From positions 1-57,826 of the forward strand of contig SCSX01000086.1 of NCBI GenBank assembly GCA_004297825.1: a stretch of DNA of 57,826 nucleotides, written 5' to 3'. The notes under the pieces were generated by a model. The model worked only from the letters and a program-made list of their open reading frames with translations, was not told where the DNA came from and did not search any database. The stretch comes from Spirochaetota bacterium (lineage in GTDB: Bacteria > Spirochaetota > UBA4802 > UBA5368). Positions 26,573 through 35,690 of the stretch are shown piece after piece. Within the stretch, counting starts at the first letter, position 1, and every line of letters begins with the position of its first letter. Position numbers and translations under genes: made by a program.

Positions 26573-27650
26573 TTAGTCTACGCTCCACGCGTTAAGCTCA
26601 GTCCTCTCCCCGGTGTCCCAGGACCTCCTGGTGGTTTCCACTGAATCGGTCGCACGCGCCAGGTAGCCGTACCTGAGCGCGAGCCCCGGGTTGATAGAAA
26701 CGACAAGCTTGTAGGCCTCACTGGCGTTGGTGTAATCTCCCATCTCGTAGAGGGCGCGCGCGTAATTGATGCGCGAGTTCACATCATCACTCTTCTGTGC
26801 AAGGGCTCGGCCGTAGAAGTCGACCGCCTGCGCGTATGCCTTGTTAAGCAAGTACACGTTCCCCATATTGCAGAGCGCCGTATTCCTGCTCGTTGTCCGA
26901 GGGCGGGAACTCCGTAAGGATGAAGATGCCGATGACGGCGGCGTCATGACGATCCATCGAGCTCCAGTTCATACTGATAATGTCATGCCGGTACATGCCC
27001 CAGGCCATAAGAACCAGGGGGATGAAGGCGAAGTTTCCCAGGGGATAGAAATCGATTCCGTGCATCGCCGGGATGCTGCCCAGCTTCAACTGGAAGAACA
27101 GAATTATGGAAAATACCAGGAGCCGGAGCTTGACGCGCTCGCTTTCATCGGCCTCGACCCTGTTCCTCCTCGCGAACATGATGATTCCATATACCATCGT
27201 CAGCAGGGAGTATATGTAGAATAGCTGCATCATGATGCCGGCCCTGGCCATGTATCCCCACTGGTATTCCCAGAGACCGTTGAGATAGTAATCGGTAAAG
27301 GTCGAGAGCGATATGACCGCGCTCAGGGCGAAACCTGCAACCGTTATCGCCGCGTTCCTGCGGTGTATCACTGAATGTATGAATAGAATTCCCATCTAGG
27401 GAGCAAACACGTACAGGGCATGAATGGCCCGCTCCATTCGCATGACCCGCCCGGTATCGCCCCTGAAGAAAAGATTCGGCACAAGATTAAGCGCTATTAA
27501 AGACGACCACAGGCACAGAAGTGCGAACATAGTCGTTTCCGATCGCCGATTCCCCCTGGTGAAGGCAATGCAAAAAAGTGACAATCCCGCCATAAGCAGC
27601 AGACATTGGGGCAGTAGATGCACAGTTATTTTTTCCATGAAACCGTCCAT
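26573..27650 (-). pseudogene. Broken gene: 7TM histidine-kinase-type sensor region joined to TPR repeats
   Basis: Read 5' to 3' on the minus strand, three pieces form one coherent protein. Piece one (27650-27396) begins MDGFMEKITVHLLPQCLLLM, has two membrane segments, and ends VFAP at a TAG. Piece two continues in the same frame right after the TAG (from 27395, MGILFIHSVI), with five more membrane segments in the style of the 7TM N-terminal region of histidine kinases. Near 26870-26900 the frame shifts, and piece three (to 26573) is a TPR region (NMGNVYLLNKAYAQAVDFYGRAL and following). One nonsense codon and one frameshift are therefore needed to break it. It may be a recent pseudogene or an assembly error. 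It lies 181 bp downstream of the hybrid kinase on the same strand. Confidence 0.75.
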
Positions 27651-27831
27651 CGGATTTCCATTCCGGTCATGATCCGCCGGAGTGGAAGATCGCCGCCGTA
27701 CCACGTTAGCGCTCTTTATAAAAAGGCCTTAATAAGGGGCCCTCGCTGATTAAAAGATTAATTTGGCAACTACGGTATGTCAATAGGCGTGGAACAAGAT
27801 GTGCTTCTCATGGAATGAACTGTGCGTCGAA

Positions 27832-30696
27832 TTACATTTTATTTCGGAGGTTCGCCAGGAAAACGGGTCCGACAGGGAGATTGGTGTCGTCCGTATCCCT
27901 GAGACGAACCCGGTAGCGGCCCGACTGGACATGAGAAAGGCTGTGAATATGATGGATATTGATGATGTAGCTTTTATGAATCCTGATAAATATGTCTGGC
28001 GGCAACCGATGGATGATCTCTTTCATGAGGACCGGTACTTCTATATCGCCCTCGGCCGTGTTGATAACGATGCTTTTCGCATGCGATGTGATATAGATGA
28101 TCTCTACGAATTTAAGGGAATAGGCCCGGTTCCGGTCGCGGATGGTGATTCCCTCGGCCACCGATTTCCTGACGTGCCGGAGCTTCAGCATAGTGCCCAC
28201 ACGCGCGACCAGCTCGCTCATCCGGAAGGGCTTCACGATGTAATCGTTGGCCCCCGCCTCGAACGCCGCGTCTATATCGGACATCATGTTCTTGGCGGTG
28301 AGCATTATCACGGGGAGTTCCTCGGGCGTCCGCTTTTCACGAATCCGTCTGCATACCTCGAAACCGGACATGACCGGCATCATGATATCCAGGAGCACGA
28401 GGTCAATGGGGTCGCCCTGGTCCAGTATATCGAGGGCACCCAGGCCGTCAAAGGCGGTTTTCACGACGCATCGCTTCGATTCGAAGTAGCCCTGTATGAC
28501 CCTGACATTGACCGGGTCGTCGTCCACGACCAGGAAAACCGGGTTCCCGTCGAATACCGTGTCGTTTATCCCCGCCGGAAGTCGGGCAAGGTCGGCGGCG
28601 TCGGCCGCCGGCTGTACTTCGTTGATGCCCTCGATAATAACGTGGTCCAGGGCGAGGGGCGAGGGATCGTCGGATGCGGGCAGGGTGAATGAAAACACCG
28701 AGCCCCCTTTTTCTGCCGGCGCGACGGTGATCCTGCCGCCGTGCAGCTCGATGATCTGCTTTGCGATGGCGAGACCCAGGCCCGTGCCGGAATACGAGCG
28801 CGTATCGCTTCCGTCGACCTGGCGGTACGGCTCGAATATCATTTCTTTGTAGTCATCCGGGACGCCTATGCCGGTGTCCGATACGCTTACCTCGATGAAG
28901 GAACTTCCGCCGGGATCCCCGTCCTCACCGTAAACGACCCGTGCAGATATCTCGACGGTTCCCGTGTTCGTAAACTTAATCGCATTGCCGACCAGGTTGT
29001 TGAGCACCTGGCGCACGCGGTCCTCATCGGCTAACGCCCGGGGCAGGTCGTCGGCGACGCTGTTAAGGAGTTTAAGGTTCTTGCCGCCCACCAGGGGCAG
29101 GGAGAGCTTTACCACCATTTCACAAAGCACCCCGAGATCAATGGGACGCAGGTTGAGGGAGAGGCCCCCGTCCTGAATCCTGGCCATGTCCAGAATGTCG
29201 TTGACCATGTTCGAGAGACTCTGGCCGCTCGATGCGATGAGTGACAGGTTCTCGCGCGCCTTGGGCGGAAGGTCTCCGGCTGCTCCCGCGAGCATGGACT
29301 CGGATAAGCCGATCATGCCGTGCAGCGGTGTTCGCAGTTCGTGGGAGGTGTTGGCGAGGAACTGGTCCTTGAGCCGGTCCAGCGTTTCAAGGGAGATGTT
29401 CTTTGCCTCGAGTTCCCCGGACATTGTCTCGACATTCCGAAGGGCCCGGGCGAACCTTCGCGATATGACCATGGTAGTCGATAAACAGAACACCGCCATT
29501 CCATAATGGAGCAGATTGCCGGTATTGATGACCCTGAGGAAATAAAGCACATTATTAATGCCTGTAAAATACACCGAACAGAAACCTATCGAGAATAGTA
29601 CGGCATCATCCCTCTGTTCCATGATAGTTTTTATTGAACCATACAGGCCATACATGATTAAAACAAGAGTAACCGCGAAATAGAAGACGATTATACGCTC
29701 CACGATTCTGAAACCGAAAAGAAACTGCGGAAGGAGGCAGGCTGCGGCTATCGCCTGCATAATCCATACGACGCGCGTTGAAAAATCATCGGGAAACAGC
29801 GATTTGAAAGTCATGAAGAAAAGAACAGGCATGAAAATTACCGTGATAAAGTTGATTAAAAAGGGATTCGCGGGATATGAAAGGCCGCCCGATAAAATCG
29901 GAGAATGAATGTTATAGGTGTTAATGGCCAGTACAAGACCGGCTAATCCCATATACAGCGAGGCCGCGTCTGCTTTGCGGAAAAAATAGAAAATAAGATT
30001 ATGGATTGCGCTGAACAGCAGCAGGCCGACAATGATCATGTCGATCGTGTAATTGAGAAATGACCTCCGTGAGGAGATTTCCCCGTCATCCAGTTGGACC
30101 GACCTGTCGATGCCTCCGGATGCGAACTCGCTATTGGTCACCTGGATGATTATTTCATTTATTCCGTCAAGGGGGGTGAAAGTCGAATTCCCCTTGTTGT
30201 GAACGTACACATAATCCTTTCTATCTTTTAATACCCCGTCGGCCATTCCCCTTTGATCCGCCAGTACGCCGTTGATCCAGAGCCTGTACGCCGCGTATAT
30301 GCGGTGAATTGTCAGGGTTTTCGCCTTTTCGCCGGGGCCGTACAGCATACGCATACGGTATGTGCATTGACCCTCACCGGGCAGCATGGCGCCGTTGATC
30401 GACTGATTTTTCCACAACCCGGGTACGTTGATATACCTGCGGCCCTCCTGGTACGCAGCATTCAGGAAGTCGGACGGTTCAAGTACGCGGTCCCAGTAGA
30501 ATTCCCACTCCCCGTCGAGATTTATAGATCCATCCCGTTCGCAATTCCAGCCCCGGAGATCGATGGTCCCCTTGACGGCCATGGGCTTCCCGGTTTTCGA
30601 CGACCCGGGATTGCATGCACTGCCTGACAAGGCCGCAAGGAAGCACAGAATCAGCAGCGGGTTAATGAATTCAATTGTCAGGCGGCGAATGGTCAT
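27832..30696 (-). CDS. Hybrid sensor histidine kinase with receiver and LytTR DNA-binding domain
   Basis: A 954-residue protein holding a whole two-component pathway. The N-terminal signal has a lipobox-like GSAC. A beta-sandwich sensor domain follows (about residues 45-190, INLDGEWEFYWDRVLEP), and then a 7TM block (about 205-400, 7TMR-DISM style). The kinase has SHELRTPLHGMIGL (phospho-His) and the ATP-binding motifs NLVGNAIKFTN, DTGIGVPDD and GTGLGLAIAKQI. A receiver follows (about 710-830; VVDDDPVN, LVLLDIMMPVM with the phospho-Asp, and a VKPF lysine). The last 100 residues are a LytTR DNA-binding domain (FIRIHKSYIINIHHI then LPVGPVFLANL). It should bind promoters while tethered to the membrane. 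TTGACA stands only 27 bp before the start. Confidence 0.92.
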   Translation of the reverse strand: MTIRRLTIEFINPLLILCFLAALSGSACNPGSSKTGKPMAVKGTIDLRGWNCERDGSINLDGEWEFYWDRVLEPSDFLNAAYQEGRRYINVPGLWKNQSINGAMLPGEGQCTYRMRMLYGPGEKAKTLTIHRIYAAYRLWINGVLADQRGMADGVLKDRKDYVYVHNKGNSTFTPLDGINEIIIQVTNSEFASGGIDRSVQLDDGEISSRRSFLNYTIDMIIVGLLLFSAIHNLIFYFFRKADAASLYMGLAGLVLAINTYNIHSPILSGGLSYPANPFLINFITVIFMPVLFFMTFKSLFPDDFSTRVVWIMQAIAAACLLPQFLFGFRIVERIIVFYFAVTLVLIMYGLYGSIKTIMEQRDDAVLFSIGFCSVYFTGINNVLYFLRVINTGNLLHYGMAVFCLSTTMVISRRFARALRNVETMSGELEAKNISLETLDRLKDQFLANTSHELRTPLHGMIGLSESMLAGAAGDLPPKARENLSLIASSGQSLSNMVNDILDMARIQDGGLSLNLRPIDLGVLCEMVVKLSLPLVGGKNLKLLNSVADDLPRALADEDRVRQVLNNLVGNAIKFTNTGTVEISARVVYGEDGDPGGSSFIEVSVSDTGIGVPDDYKEMIFEPYRQVDGSDTRSYSGTGLGLAIAKQIIELHGGRITVAPAEKGGSVFSFTLPASDDPSPLALDHVIIEGINEVQPAADAADLARLPAGINDTVFDGNPVFLVVDDDPVNVRVIQGYFESKRCVVKTAFDGLGALDILDQGDPIDLVLLDIMMPVMSGFEVCRRIREKRTPEELPVIMLTAKNMMSDIDAAFEAGANDYIVKPFRMSELVARVGTMLKLRHVRKSVAEGITIRDRNRAYSLKFVEIIYITSHAKSIVINTAEGDIEVPVLMKEIIHRLPPDIFIRIHKSYIINIHHIHSLSHVQSGRYRVRLRDTDDTNLPVGPVFLANLRNKM

Positions 30697-30906
30697 GCCT
30701 TATTGTGGCCTTCAAATCAAGATTGTCAATAAACTTCATTTCGGGGTGAATTGCGCACCGACATTCAGATTATTAAAAAAACACGCCATTCATACCGCTG
30801 AGCTGCTTGTGGCTCTTTTATGGGGGACATGGATGCGGTAAAATGCGGAAATACTGTGCATCTTATCACTTGAAAGCAATTCGAAGTATAGCTGCGGGTA
30901 TAAACT

Positions 30907-30930
30907 AAAAAACCCCGGTGGATCCGGGGA
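30907..30930 (-). terminator. Intrinsic terminator of the two-tRNA transcript
   Basis: On the minus strand, CCCCGG pairs with CCGGGG over a 5-nt loop (30913-30929) and is followed by six Ts. It lies 11 bp beyond the last tRNA of the pair. Confidence 0.85.
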
Positions 30931-30940
30931 TTTTAATACG

Positions 30941-31014
30941 TAGCGGAGGAGGGACTCGAACCCCCGACACGCGGATTATGATTCCGCTGCTCTAACCAGC
31001 TGGGCTACTCCGCC
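30941..31014 (-). tRNA. tRNA-Met, elongator type (anticodon CAT)
   Basis: A 74-nt cloverleaf reads GGCGGAG at the 5' end and pairs with CTCCGCT plus discriminator A. The anticodon stem is GCGGA/TCCGC with loop ATCATAA (anticodon CAT); the T arm is GGGGG TTCGAGT CCCTC-like. CCA is not encoded. The acceptor stem resembles bacterial elongator tRNA-Met; a tRNA-Ile2 with lysidine at C34 is the alternative that sequence alone does not fully exclude. Confidence 0.9.
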
Positions 31015-31018
31015 ATAT

Positions 31019-31091
<73 letters not shown>

Positions 31092-31101
31092 ATCTGGTAG
31101 C

Positions 31102-31130
31102 AAAGTAGTGAAATGGAGGTATGGTGTCAA
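31102..31130 (-). promoter_or_regulatory. Promoter of the fMet-Met tRNA pair
   Basis: On the minus strand a perfect TTGACA (31130-31125) is followed after 17 bp by TACTTT (31107-31102). The expected start site is a few bases before the mature fMet tRNA at 31091. Confidence 0.65.
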
Positions 31131-31208
31131 CACTTTTTCTTGACCTGCGCGGACAGAACTCCCGCAAATGAAAAAAAAATTAATACGTGGTTCCGATACT
31201 ACCCGCGA

Positions 31209-31769
31209 TTAATCGATGAATCGTCCGTCGAACGAATCGAGATGGCAAATCTCGCCGAGCGGCTTGCGCGGAGGACCCTCCTTGGCGGCGACGGCGGGAC
31301 GTCCGATCGGGATTACCACTACCGATTCGACCCCTTCCGGAAGCGCGATCGCCTTGCTGCACGCCGTATGATCGAGAAGCCCCACCACGACGGTTCCCAG
31401 GCCCATCTCGTGCGCGCGCAGGCACAGATTCTGGACCGCCATGCCGAGGTCGAACATGAACCAGTGGGGAAACTTGGTCAGATCCTTGCCGCCGTAGCAT
31501 CCGGAGACCCCGGACCGCGCGCAGGCAACTATGACCGCGGATGCCGACAAAGTACACTTTGTCGCCGGATTTTTTTCGACATACGAACCGGCTATCGCCT
31601 CGATTCGCGCGCGGTCGCGCACAACGACGAATTCCCACGCCTGGGTATTCGCCCAGGAGGGCGCCTGGCGCGCCGCGTCCAGTATCTCCTTGATTTCATC
31701 GTGGGTGACGGGCTGTTCGGTAAAGCGGCGGATGCTTCTTCTGCCTCGAATCGCGTCCATGAGCTCCAT
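31209..31769 (-). CDS. Nitroreductase-family flavoprotein
   Basis: This 186-residue FMN-dependent oxidoreductase of the NfsB/NADH oxidase fold has the N-terminal FMN-phosphate motif RRSIRRFTEQPV followed by LDAARQAPSWANTQAWEFVVV, and the later AVQNLCLRAHEMGLGTVVVG. The end, IPIGRPA, is also typical. Substrates in the family range from nitroaromatics to quinones and flavins; the sequence does not say which. ATG 31769 has GGAGG seven bases upstream, better than a TTG at 31790. It is divergent from the ThiC-family gene. Three cysteines between residues 80 and 100 (KCTLSASAV, ACARSG, GCYGGK) are somewhat unusual. Confidence 0.9.
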   Translation of the reverse strand: MELMDAIRGRRSIRRFTEQPVTHDEIKEILDAARQAPSWANTQAWEFVVVRDRARIEAIAGSYVEKNPATKCTLSASAVIVACARSGVSGCYGGKDLTKFPHWFMFDLGMAVQNLCLRAHEMGLGTVVVGLLDHTACSKAIALPEGVESVVVIPIGRPAVAAKEGPPRKPLGEICHLDSFDGRFID

Positions 31770-31810
31770 TACGGTTCCTCCGGGAAGCATTAAATGCGGT
31801 TGACTGGAAT

Positions 31811-31839
31811 TTGTTGTTGATGAGGGTGAAGTATATATT
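31811..31839 (+). promoter_or_regulatory. Promoter for the ThiC-family gene cluster
   Basis: TTGTTG at 31811-31816 and TATATT at 31834-31839 are 17 bp apart. The leader to the ATG at 31903 would be about 57 nt, far too short for a TPP or cobalamin riboswitch, and no CTGAGA-type thi box is present. Confidence 0.5.
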
Positions 31840-31902
31840 TAGTATGTCAACAGTAAATTAAGACGCATTTCAAATTCAACTGTACCGGACGGATCGAAAT
31901 CA

Positions 31903-33183
31903 ATGAACTATGCAACGCAGAGGGAAGCCGCGCGAAAGGGGATTATAACCCGGCAAATGCGCGAGGCGATCCAGGAAGAAAAAATATCGGAACAGGCCTT
32001 CATGGAAGGAATGGTACGGGGTTCGATAGTCGTCCCGGCCAATAAAAACCATCTGGCGCTCAAGGCGAAGGGAATAGGGACCGGGCTTACCACCAAGATT
32101 AACGTGAATATCGGGGTTTCCCAGGCGTGCTGCAATTACGAGCTGGAGCTTGAAAAGGTGAAGCGTGCGGTCGACCTGCATGCCGATTCGGTGATGGACC
32201 TGAGCCTAAACCCCGACAGCCGCAAATTCAGAAAGCTGGCCCTGAGTTCATGCAGCGTCATGTTCGGTACCGTGCCCGTGTACGATGCCGCGATCCGCCG
32301 CGATTCCGTGGTCGGGGACCTGACCGTCGACGACCTCTTTGGCGCCGTGCGTGAGCACGCGGAGGACGGCGTCGATTTCCTCACCATTCACGCGGGGCTC
32401 ACATCGGTTGCGGTGGAGCGCCTCAAACGCAACATGAGGCTCACGCACGTGGTCAGCCGGGGAGGATCTATACTCCTCGATTGGATGGAGCAGAAGGGAA
32501 GGGAAAACCCCTTCTATGAGCATTTCGACAGGCTGCTCGATATTTGCAGGGAATTCGACGTCACGCTGAGTCTTGGAGACGGGCTGCGCCCGGGGAGCCT
32601 CCACGACGCGACCGACGCCCCGCAGATACAGGAGCTCATCTTCCTGGGCGAGCTCACCAAGCGCGCCTGGGAGGCCGATGTCCAGGTCATGATCGAGGGT
32701 CCGGGCCATGTCCCCATCCACGAAATCGCCGCGAACATGCAGTTGGAAAAGAAACTCTGCCATGGCGCCCCCTTCTACGTACTGGGTCCCCTCGTCACCG
32801 ACGTGGCGCCCGGCTATGACCATATCACCTCCGCGATCGGGGGCGCCATCGCGGGTGCCGCGGGTGCCGATTTTCTCTGCTACGTCACGCCCGCGGAACA
32901 CCTGAGGCTGCCGGATGTCGCGGACGTGAAAGAGGGCATCATCGCCTCGCGCATCGCCGCGCACGCGGCTGATATCGCCAAGGGCATACCCGGTGCCCTG
33001 GATTGGGATCATAAAATGAGCGAAGCCAGGAAAAACCTCGACTGGGAGGGGATGTTCAGTCTCGCGATGGATCCTGAAAAGGCGCGCGCCTACAGGGCGT
33101 CGTCCCCGGTCGAGGGAGACGTCTGCAGCATGTGCGGCGACCTCTGCGCGGTAAAGAGAAGCAGGAAGGTGCTCGAGAAATAG
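31903..33183 (+). CDS. ThiC-family radical SAM enzyme (phosphomethylpyrimidine synthase or paralogue)
   Basis: A 426-residue protein of the ThiC family, which converts aminoimidazole ribotide to HMP phosphate for thiamine, or to 5-hydroxybenzimidazole in the BzaF/BzaA/BzaB paralogues. Family features are [56 protein letters not shown] with metal-binding His, [20 protein letters not shown], and the C-terminal cluster motif [11 protein letters not shown] (CX2CX3C). The usual DLSTGG or DLSTGRN element reads DLSLNPDS, and the following helix is also unlike standard ThiC. No TPP riboswitch precedes it and no other thi gene is near. ThiC is the conservative name; a paralogue with another product is a real option. 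Confidence 0.82.
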   Translation: MNYATQREAARKGIITRQMREAIQEEKISEQAFMEGMVRGSIVVPANKNHLALKAKGIGTGLTTKINVNIGVSQACCNYELELEKVKRAVDLHADSVMDLSLNPDSRKFRKLALSSCSVMFGTVPVYDAAIRRDSVVGDLTVDDLFGAVREHAEDGVDFLTIHAGLTSVAVERLKRNMRLTHVVSRGGSILLDWMEQKGRENPFYEHFDRLLDICREFDVTLSLGDGLRPGSLHDATDAPQIQELIFLGELTKRAWEADVQVMIEGPGHVPIHEIAANMQLEKKLCHGAPFYVLGPLVTDVAPGYDHITSAIGGAIAGAAGADFLCYVTPAEHLRLPDVADVKEGIIASRIAAHAADIAKGIPGALDWDHKMSEARKNLDWEGMFSLAMDPEKARAYRASSPVEGDVCSMCGDLCAVKRSRKVLEK

Positions 33184-33224
33184 AATAATCCGTAACGGGC
33201 CGCCTTGATACAAAGCGAGGATGA

Positions 33225-33935
33225 ATGGACCCAGTGGCGCGGCAGTGTGACGAAAACGCACTGAATATATGCAGGCCTGGATTCGGCGCTTCCTGCGCGA
33301 TGTGCTGCGGAAGTCACAACCTCTCCTGTACGCGCGAGGAGCTCGGGCGCGTGTTTTCCGCGCGCACAGCGCGGCTGGAGGCTTACTCCCGCGAATATCT
33401 CGTATCGGTAATGAGATCGAGCCGGAGCGCGCTTACCGGTTCCTATTATTTCCCCGCGGAAAGATTCTCGATCCCCGAGCCGCCGCCCCTTTTCGAGAGC
33501 GCCGCGCACTGTCCGTTCGCAGGTTTCGTGGGCGACGGCGCGACGATCGGATGCATTCTTCATCCGGGAACACGTGCGCGCGGAGAAATCGCGGACTGTT
33601 TCCTCAGTTACCGGGGAAAGACATTCACCTGCACCGCGGGTGAGGCGCTCGAACCGCATCATATTAATTTCGCCGCACGGTTGACCGGGGACTGGTTTTA
33701 TTACGGGCTCCTTATCCATCACGCGGCCCTCCTGAAAATAATAACGACACGATACGGATCGCCGCGGACAATCGACGCGCGCGAGAGGGCGGGAATTTTT
33801 TGCGCGCTCGAGGAATTTCGAAACGACAGCGCGCGCGTCCATTCGCTGGACAATTACTTCGGCGTTCCCGATCGGCCTGGTGAAATCGCAGGTCGGAAAA
33901 ATACAGGGACAGACACGAAGGGAGGAACCATATGA
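33225..33935 (+). CDS. Cysteine-rich CxxCC protein, YkgJ-like, function unknown
   Basis: The 236-residue cytoplasmic protein has ten cysteines. SCAMCCGSHNLSC (from about residue 23), HCPFAGF (about 95) and GCILHP (about 109) resemble the CxxCC...C...C pattern of YkgJ-type proteins thought to bind zinc or an Fe-S cluster. The region GDWFYYGLLIHHAALLK is mildly hydrophobic but not a clear membrane segment. GAGGA lies before ATG 33225. It starts 41 bp after the ThiC-family gene and overlaps the flavoprotein gene by 4 bp, so the three are probably one operon. I know of no assigned reaction. Confidence 0.8.
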   Translation: MDPVARQCDENALNICRPGFGASCAMCCGSHNLSCTREELGRVFSARTARLEAYSREYLVSVMRSSRSALTGSYYFPAERFSIPEPPPLFESAAHCPFAGFVGDGATIGCILHPGTRARGEIADCFLSYRGKTFTCTAGEALEPHHINFAARLTGDWFYYGLLIHHAALLKIITTRYGSPRTIDARERAGIFCALEEFRNDSARVHSLDNYFGVPDRPGEIAGRKNTGTDTKGGTI

Positions 33936-35470
33936 AGGTGGTGATAATCGGATCGGGCATCGCGGGGATGACCGCGGGCGCGTACCTTTCGAGGTACGGC
34001 TGCGCGGTGACCGTGCTCGAGCAGAACGACGATATCGGGGGCGTGACCGGGGGCTTTACACGCGACGGCTATTCCTGGGACATGGGTCAGCTCGTCCTCG
34101 AGGGATTCGGTCCGGGCGAACAGGCGGGTATCGTTCTCGAGGAACTTGGCGTACTCGAACAGATCGTCACGGAGCGTTCCGACCGCACCTACGTATTCCC
34201 CGACATGACCATCCGCCCTCCCGAAAAGTACGCGGGTACGTGGTGGAGAAAGGATTTCCTTGCCGAACGATTCCCCGCGGAAAGAAAGGGGTTGGACCGA
34301 TATTACCGCATGTACGTACGGTTCATGAAGCTCATCACGATCGCACGGAAGGCCGAGCGCGCAAAGGGCTTGTCCGCGTTCGCGCTCAAGGTGAAGTTAT
34401 ACGCCACACTGCTGCCGCTCGTCCCCAGGATACGCTGGAGCGCGCAGAAAATGTCCGATTATCTTTTCACCGACAACAGGCTCAAGGCGATCTTCATCTC
34501 CATACTCGCCGACTTCGTGGTGCGCCCCAGCCAGTTCCCGGGACTCGGCATCCCGGCCGTGAACCCGGAACCGGCGTTCGACAGGCGCGTCCCGCTCGAT
34601 ATTGCGCCCGGTACAAAGCAGCCCAGCTACAGGCTCGTCCAGGGAGGGTGCAGGACGATCATAGACGCCCTCGCGGGCGCGATAAAGGCGCGCGGAGGCA
34701 GGATTATCACGGGGGTCGTGGCGACCAGGATCATGATCGAAAACAACATGGTCAAGGGGGTGCTCTGCGGGGACGGTTCCCGGTATGATGCGGACCTGGT
34801 TCTCGCAAGCGGCGGGGCGAAGGAGGCGTTTCTCGATCTCGTGGGAAAAGAGCTCCTCCCGAAAAAATTTGCGGCGCATATCGAAAGTATTCCGCTCATG
34901 CAGTCGATCCTCATGGTCCACCTGGGCATCGACTTCGACCCGCGCCCGTTTCAAAAGGACGCCGTGTGCTATTACTACAGAACATACGACGTCGAAGAGG
35001 CCGTCGACAATCTGCAGAAGGGCGTCTACCACGAGGGAAATGACGGATTTCTCATATATATTCCATCGATATTTTCGAACACAAGTGCTCCTGCCGGCAA
35101 GTACGCGGTTACCGTATACACCGTTGCCCCCAATACGCTCAATAAAGGGTCCTGGAGCGACAGGAAAGAAGAGCTCGCCGACACGCTGCTCCGGTTCGCC
35201 GAGGAGATCATCCCGGGACTGCGCGCGGGGGCCCGGACGAAAACCGTATTTACCCCGGAGGATTTCCGCGCGCGCACCCACCTGAAACACCACGCGTTCG
35301 GCGGCTGCGCGCCGGTTATGGGGACGAAGGGGGCGCCCCACCGGACACCGGTAAGGGGACTATGGTTTATCGGCGCACAGAGCGAGAGCGGGGCGGGCAT
35401 GAACAATGTCGTCGAGGGAGCCTGGCGGGCGGCGAGAATGATAATGAAAGAAAACAGTATTCCCGGCTGA
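33932..35470 (+). CDS. FAD-dependent oxidoreductase, phytoene desaturase (CrtI)/carotene isomerase-like
   Basis: A 512-residue flavoprotein. The dinucleotide-binding motif VVIIGSGIAGMTAGAYLSRYG is at the very N-terminus (glycines GxGxxG at 7-12), followed by VTVLEQNDDIGGVTGGF. Near the middle is YRLVQGGCRTIIDALAGAI, the substrate-domain turn of this family. The C-terminus has GCAPVMGTKGAPHRTPVRGLWFIGAQ and GAGMNNVVEGA, the second FAD-binding element. CrtI, CrtISO and related retinol saturase-like enzymes oxidise, isomerise or saturate polyenes; no crtB or other carotenoid gene is in the window, so a carotenoid role is not shown. It is coupled to the CxxCC gene by ATGA. Confidence 0.85.
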   Translation: MKVVIIGSGIAGMTAGAYLSRYGCAVTVLEQNDDIGGVTGGFTRDGYSWDMGQLVLEGFGPGEQAGIVLEELGVLEQIVTERSDRTYVFPDMTIRPPEKYAGTWWRKDFLAERFPAERKGLDRYYRMYVRFMKLITIARKAERAKGLSAFALKVKLYATLLPLVPRIRWSAQKMSDYLFTDNRLKAIFISILADFVVRPSQFPGLGIPAVNPEPAFDRRVPLDIAPGTKQPSYRLVQGGCRTIIDALAGAIKARGGRIITGVVATRIMIENNMVKGVLCGDGSRYDADLVLASGGAKEAFLDLVGKELLPKKFAAHIESIPLMQSILMVHLGIDFDPRPFQKDAVCYYYRTYDVEEAVDNLQKGVYHEGNDGFLIYIPSIFSNTSAPAGKYAVTVYTVAPNTLNKGSWSDRKEELADTLLRFAEEIIPGLRAGARTKTVFTPEDFRARTHLKHHAFGGCAPVMGTKGAPHRTPVRGLWFIGAQSESGAGMNNVVEGAWRAARMIMKENSIPG

Positions 35471-35571
35471 GCGGGGTATCTGTCCATAACCGGTGGAGAT
35501 CCAGGCGACCTCGCGTATCGGCGAACGCCCAAATTCTTTAATGCATACAAAACATGTGTAGCGGACAATTC

Positions 35572-35587
35572 CGTGAAAATATTCACG
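35572..35587. promoter_or_regulatory. Second Rex-like operator palindrome upstream of rex
   Basis: CGTGAAAATATTCACG is a perfect 16-bp palindrome. Its inner 14 bp (GTGAA, four A/T, TTCAC) match the core of the Rex operator. Its centre is 94 bp, about nine helical turns, from the centre of the operator next to the start codon. Confidence 0.45.
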
Positions 35588-35664
35588 AATCCACTCGTTT
35601 TTCCTGAATAAAATTCGAAATATTCCAGAAATATCCTTCAGCCTGAAATAATGTTTGACATAAT

Positions 35665-35682
35665 TTGTGAAATAAATCACAA
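35665..35682. promoter_or_regulatory. Rex operator
   Basis: TTGTGAAATAAATCACAA has perfect TTGTGA/TCACAA arms around six A/T bases, the known Rex operator form. It lies nine bases before the rex start and directly follows a TTGACA at 35655-35660, so a bound repressor would block that promoter. Autoregulation of rex is the natural reading. Confidence 0.8.
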
Positions 35683-35690
35683 GCTAAATC

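Noticed and set aside
27390-27400. Recoding of the in-frame TAG as an amino acid (for example pyrrolysine)
   Set aside because: A frameshift elsewhere in the same gene and the absence of any recoding machinery in the window make decay or sequence error more likely.
27799-28692. 297-residue plus-strand frame opposite the hybrid kinase
   Set aside because: The kinase, receiver and LytTR motifs on the minus strand account for this DNA, and the plus-strand product has no domain.
31803-31902. Possible TPP or cobalamin riboswitch before the ThiC-family gene
   Set aside because: The leader is about 57 nt, with no thi-box or B12-box motifs, so it is too short for either class.
33880-34788. 302-residue plus-strand frame overlapping the flavoprotein
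   Set aside because: It is an out-of-frame arginine-rich shadow of the flavoprotein gene, which has clear FAD-binding motifs.
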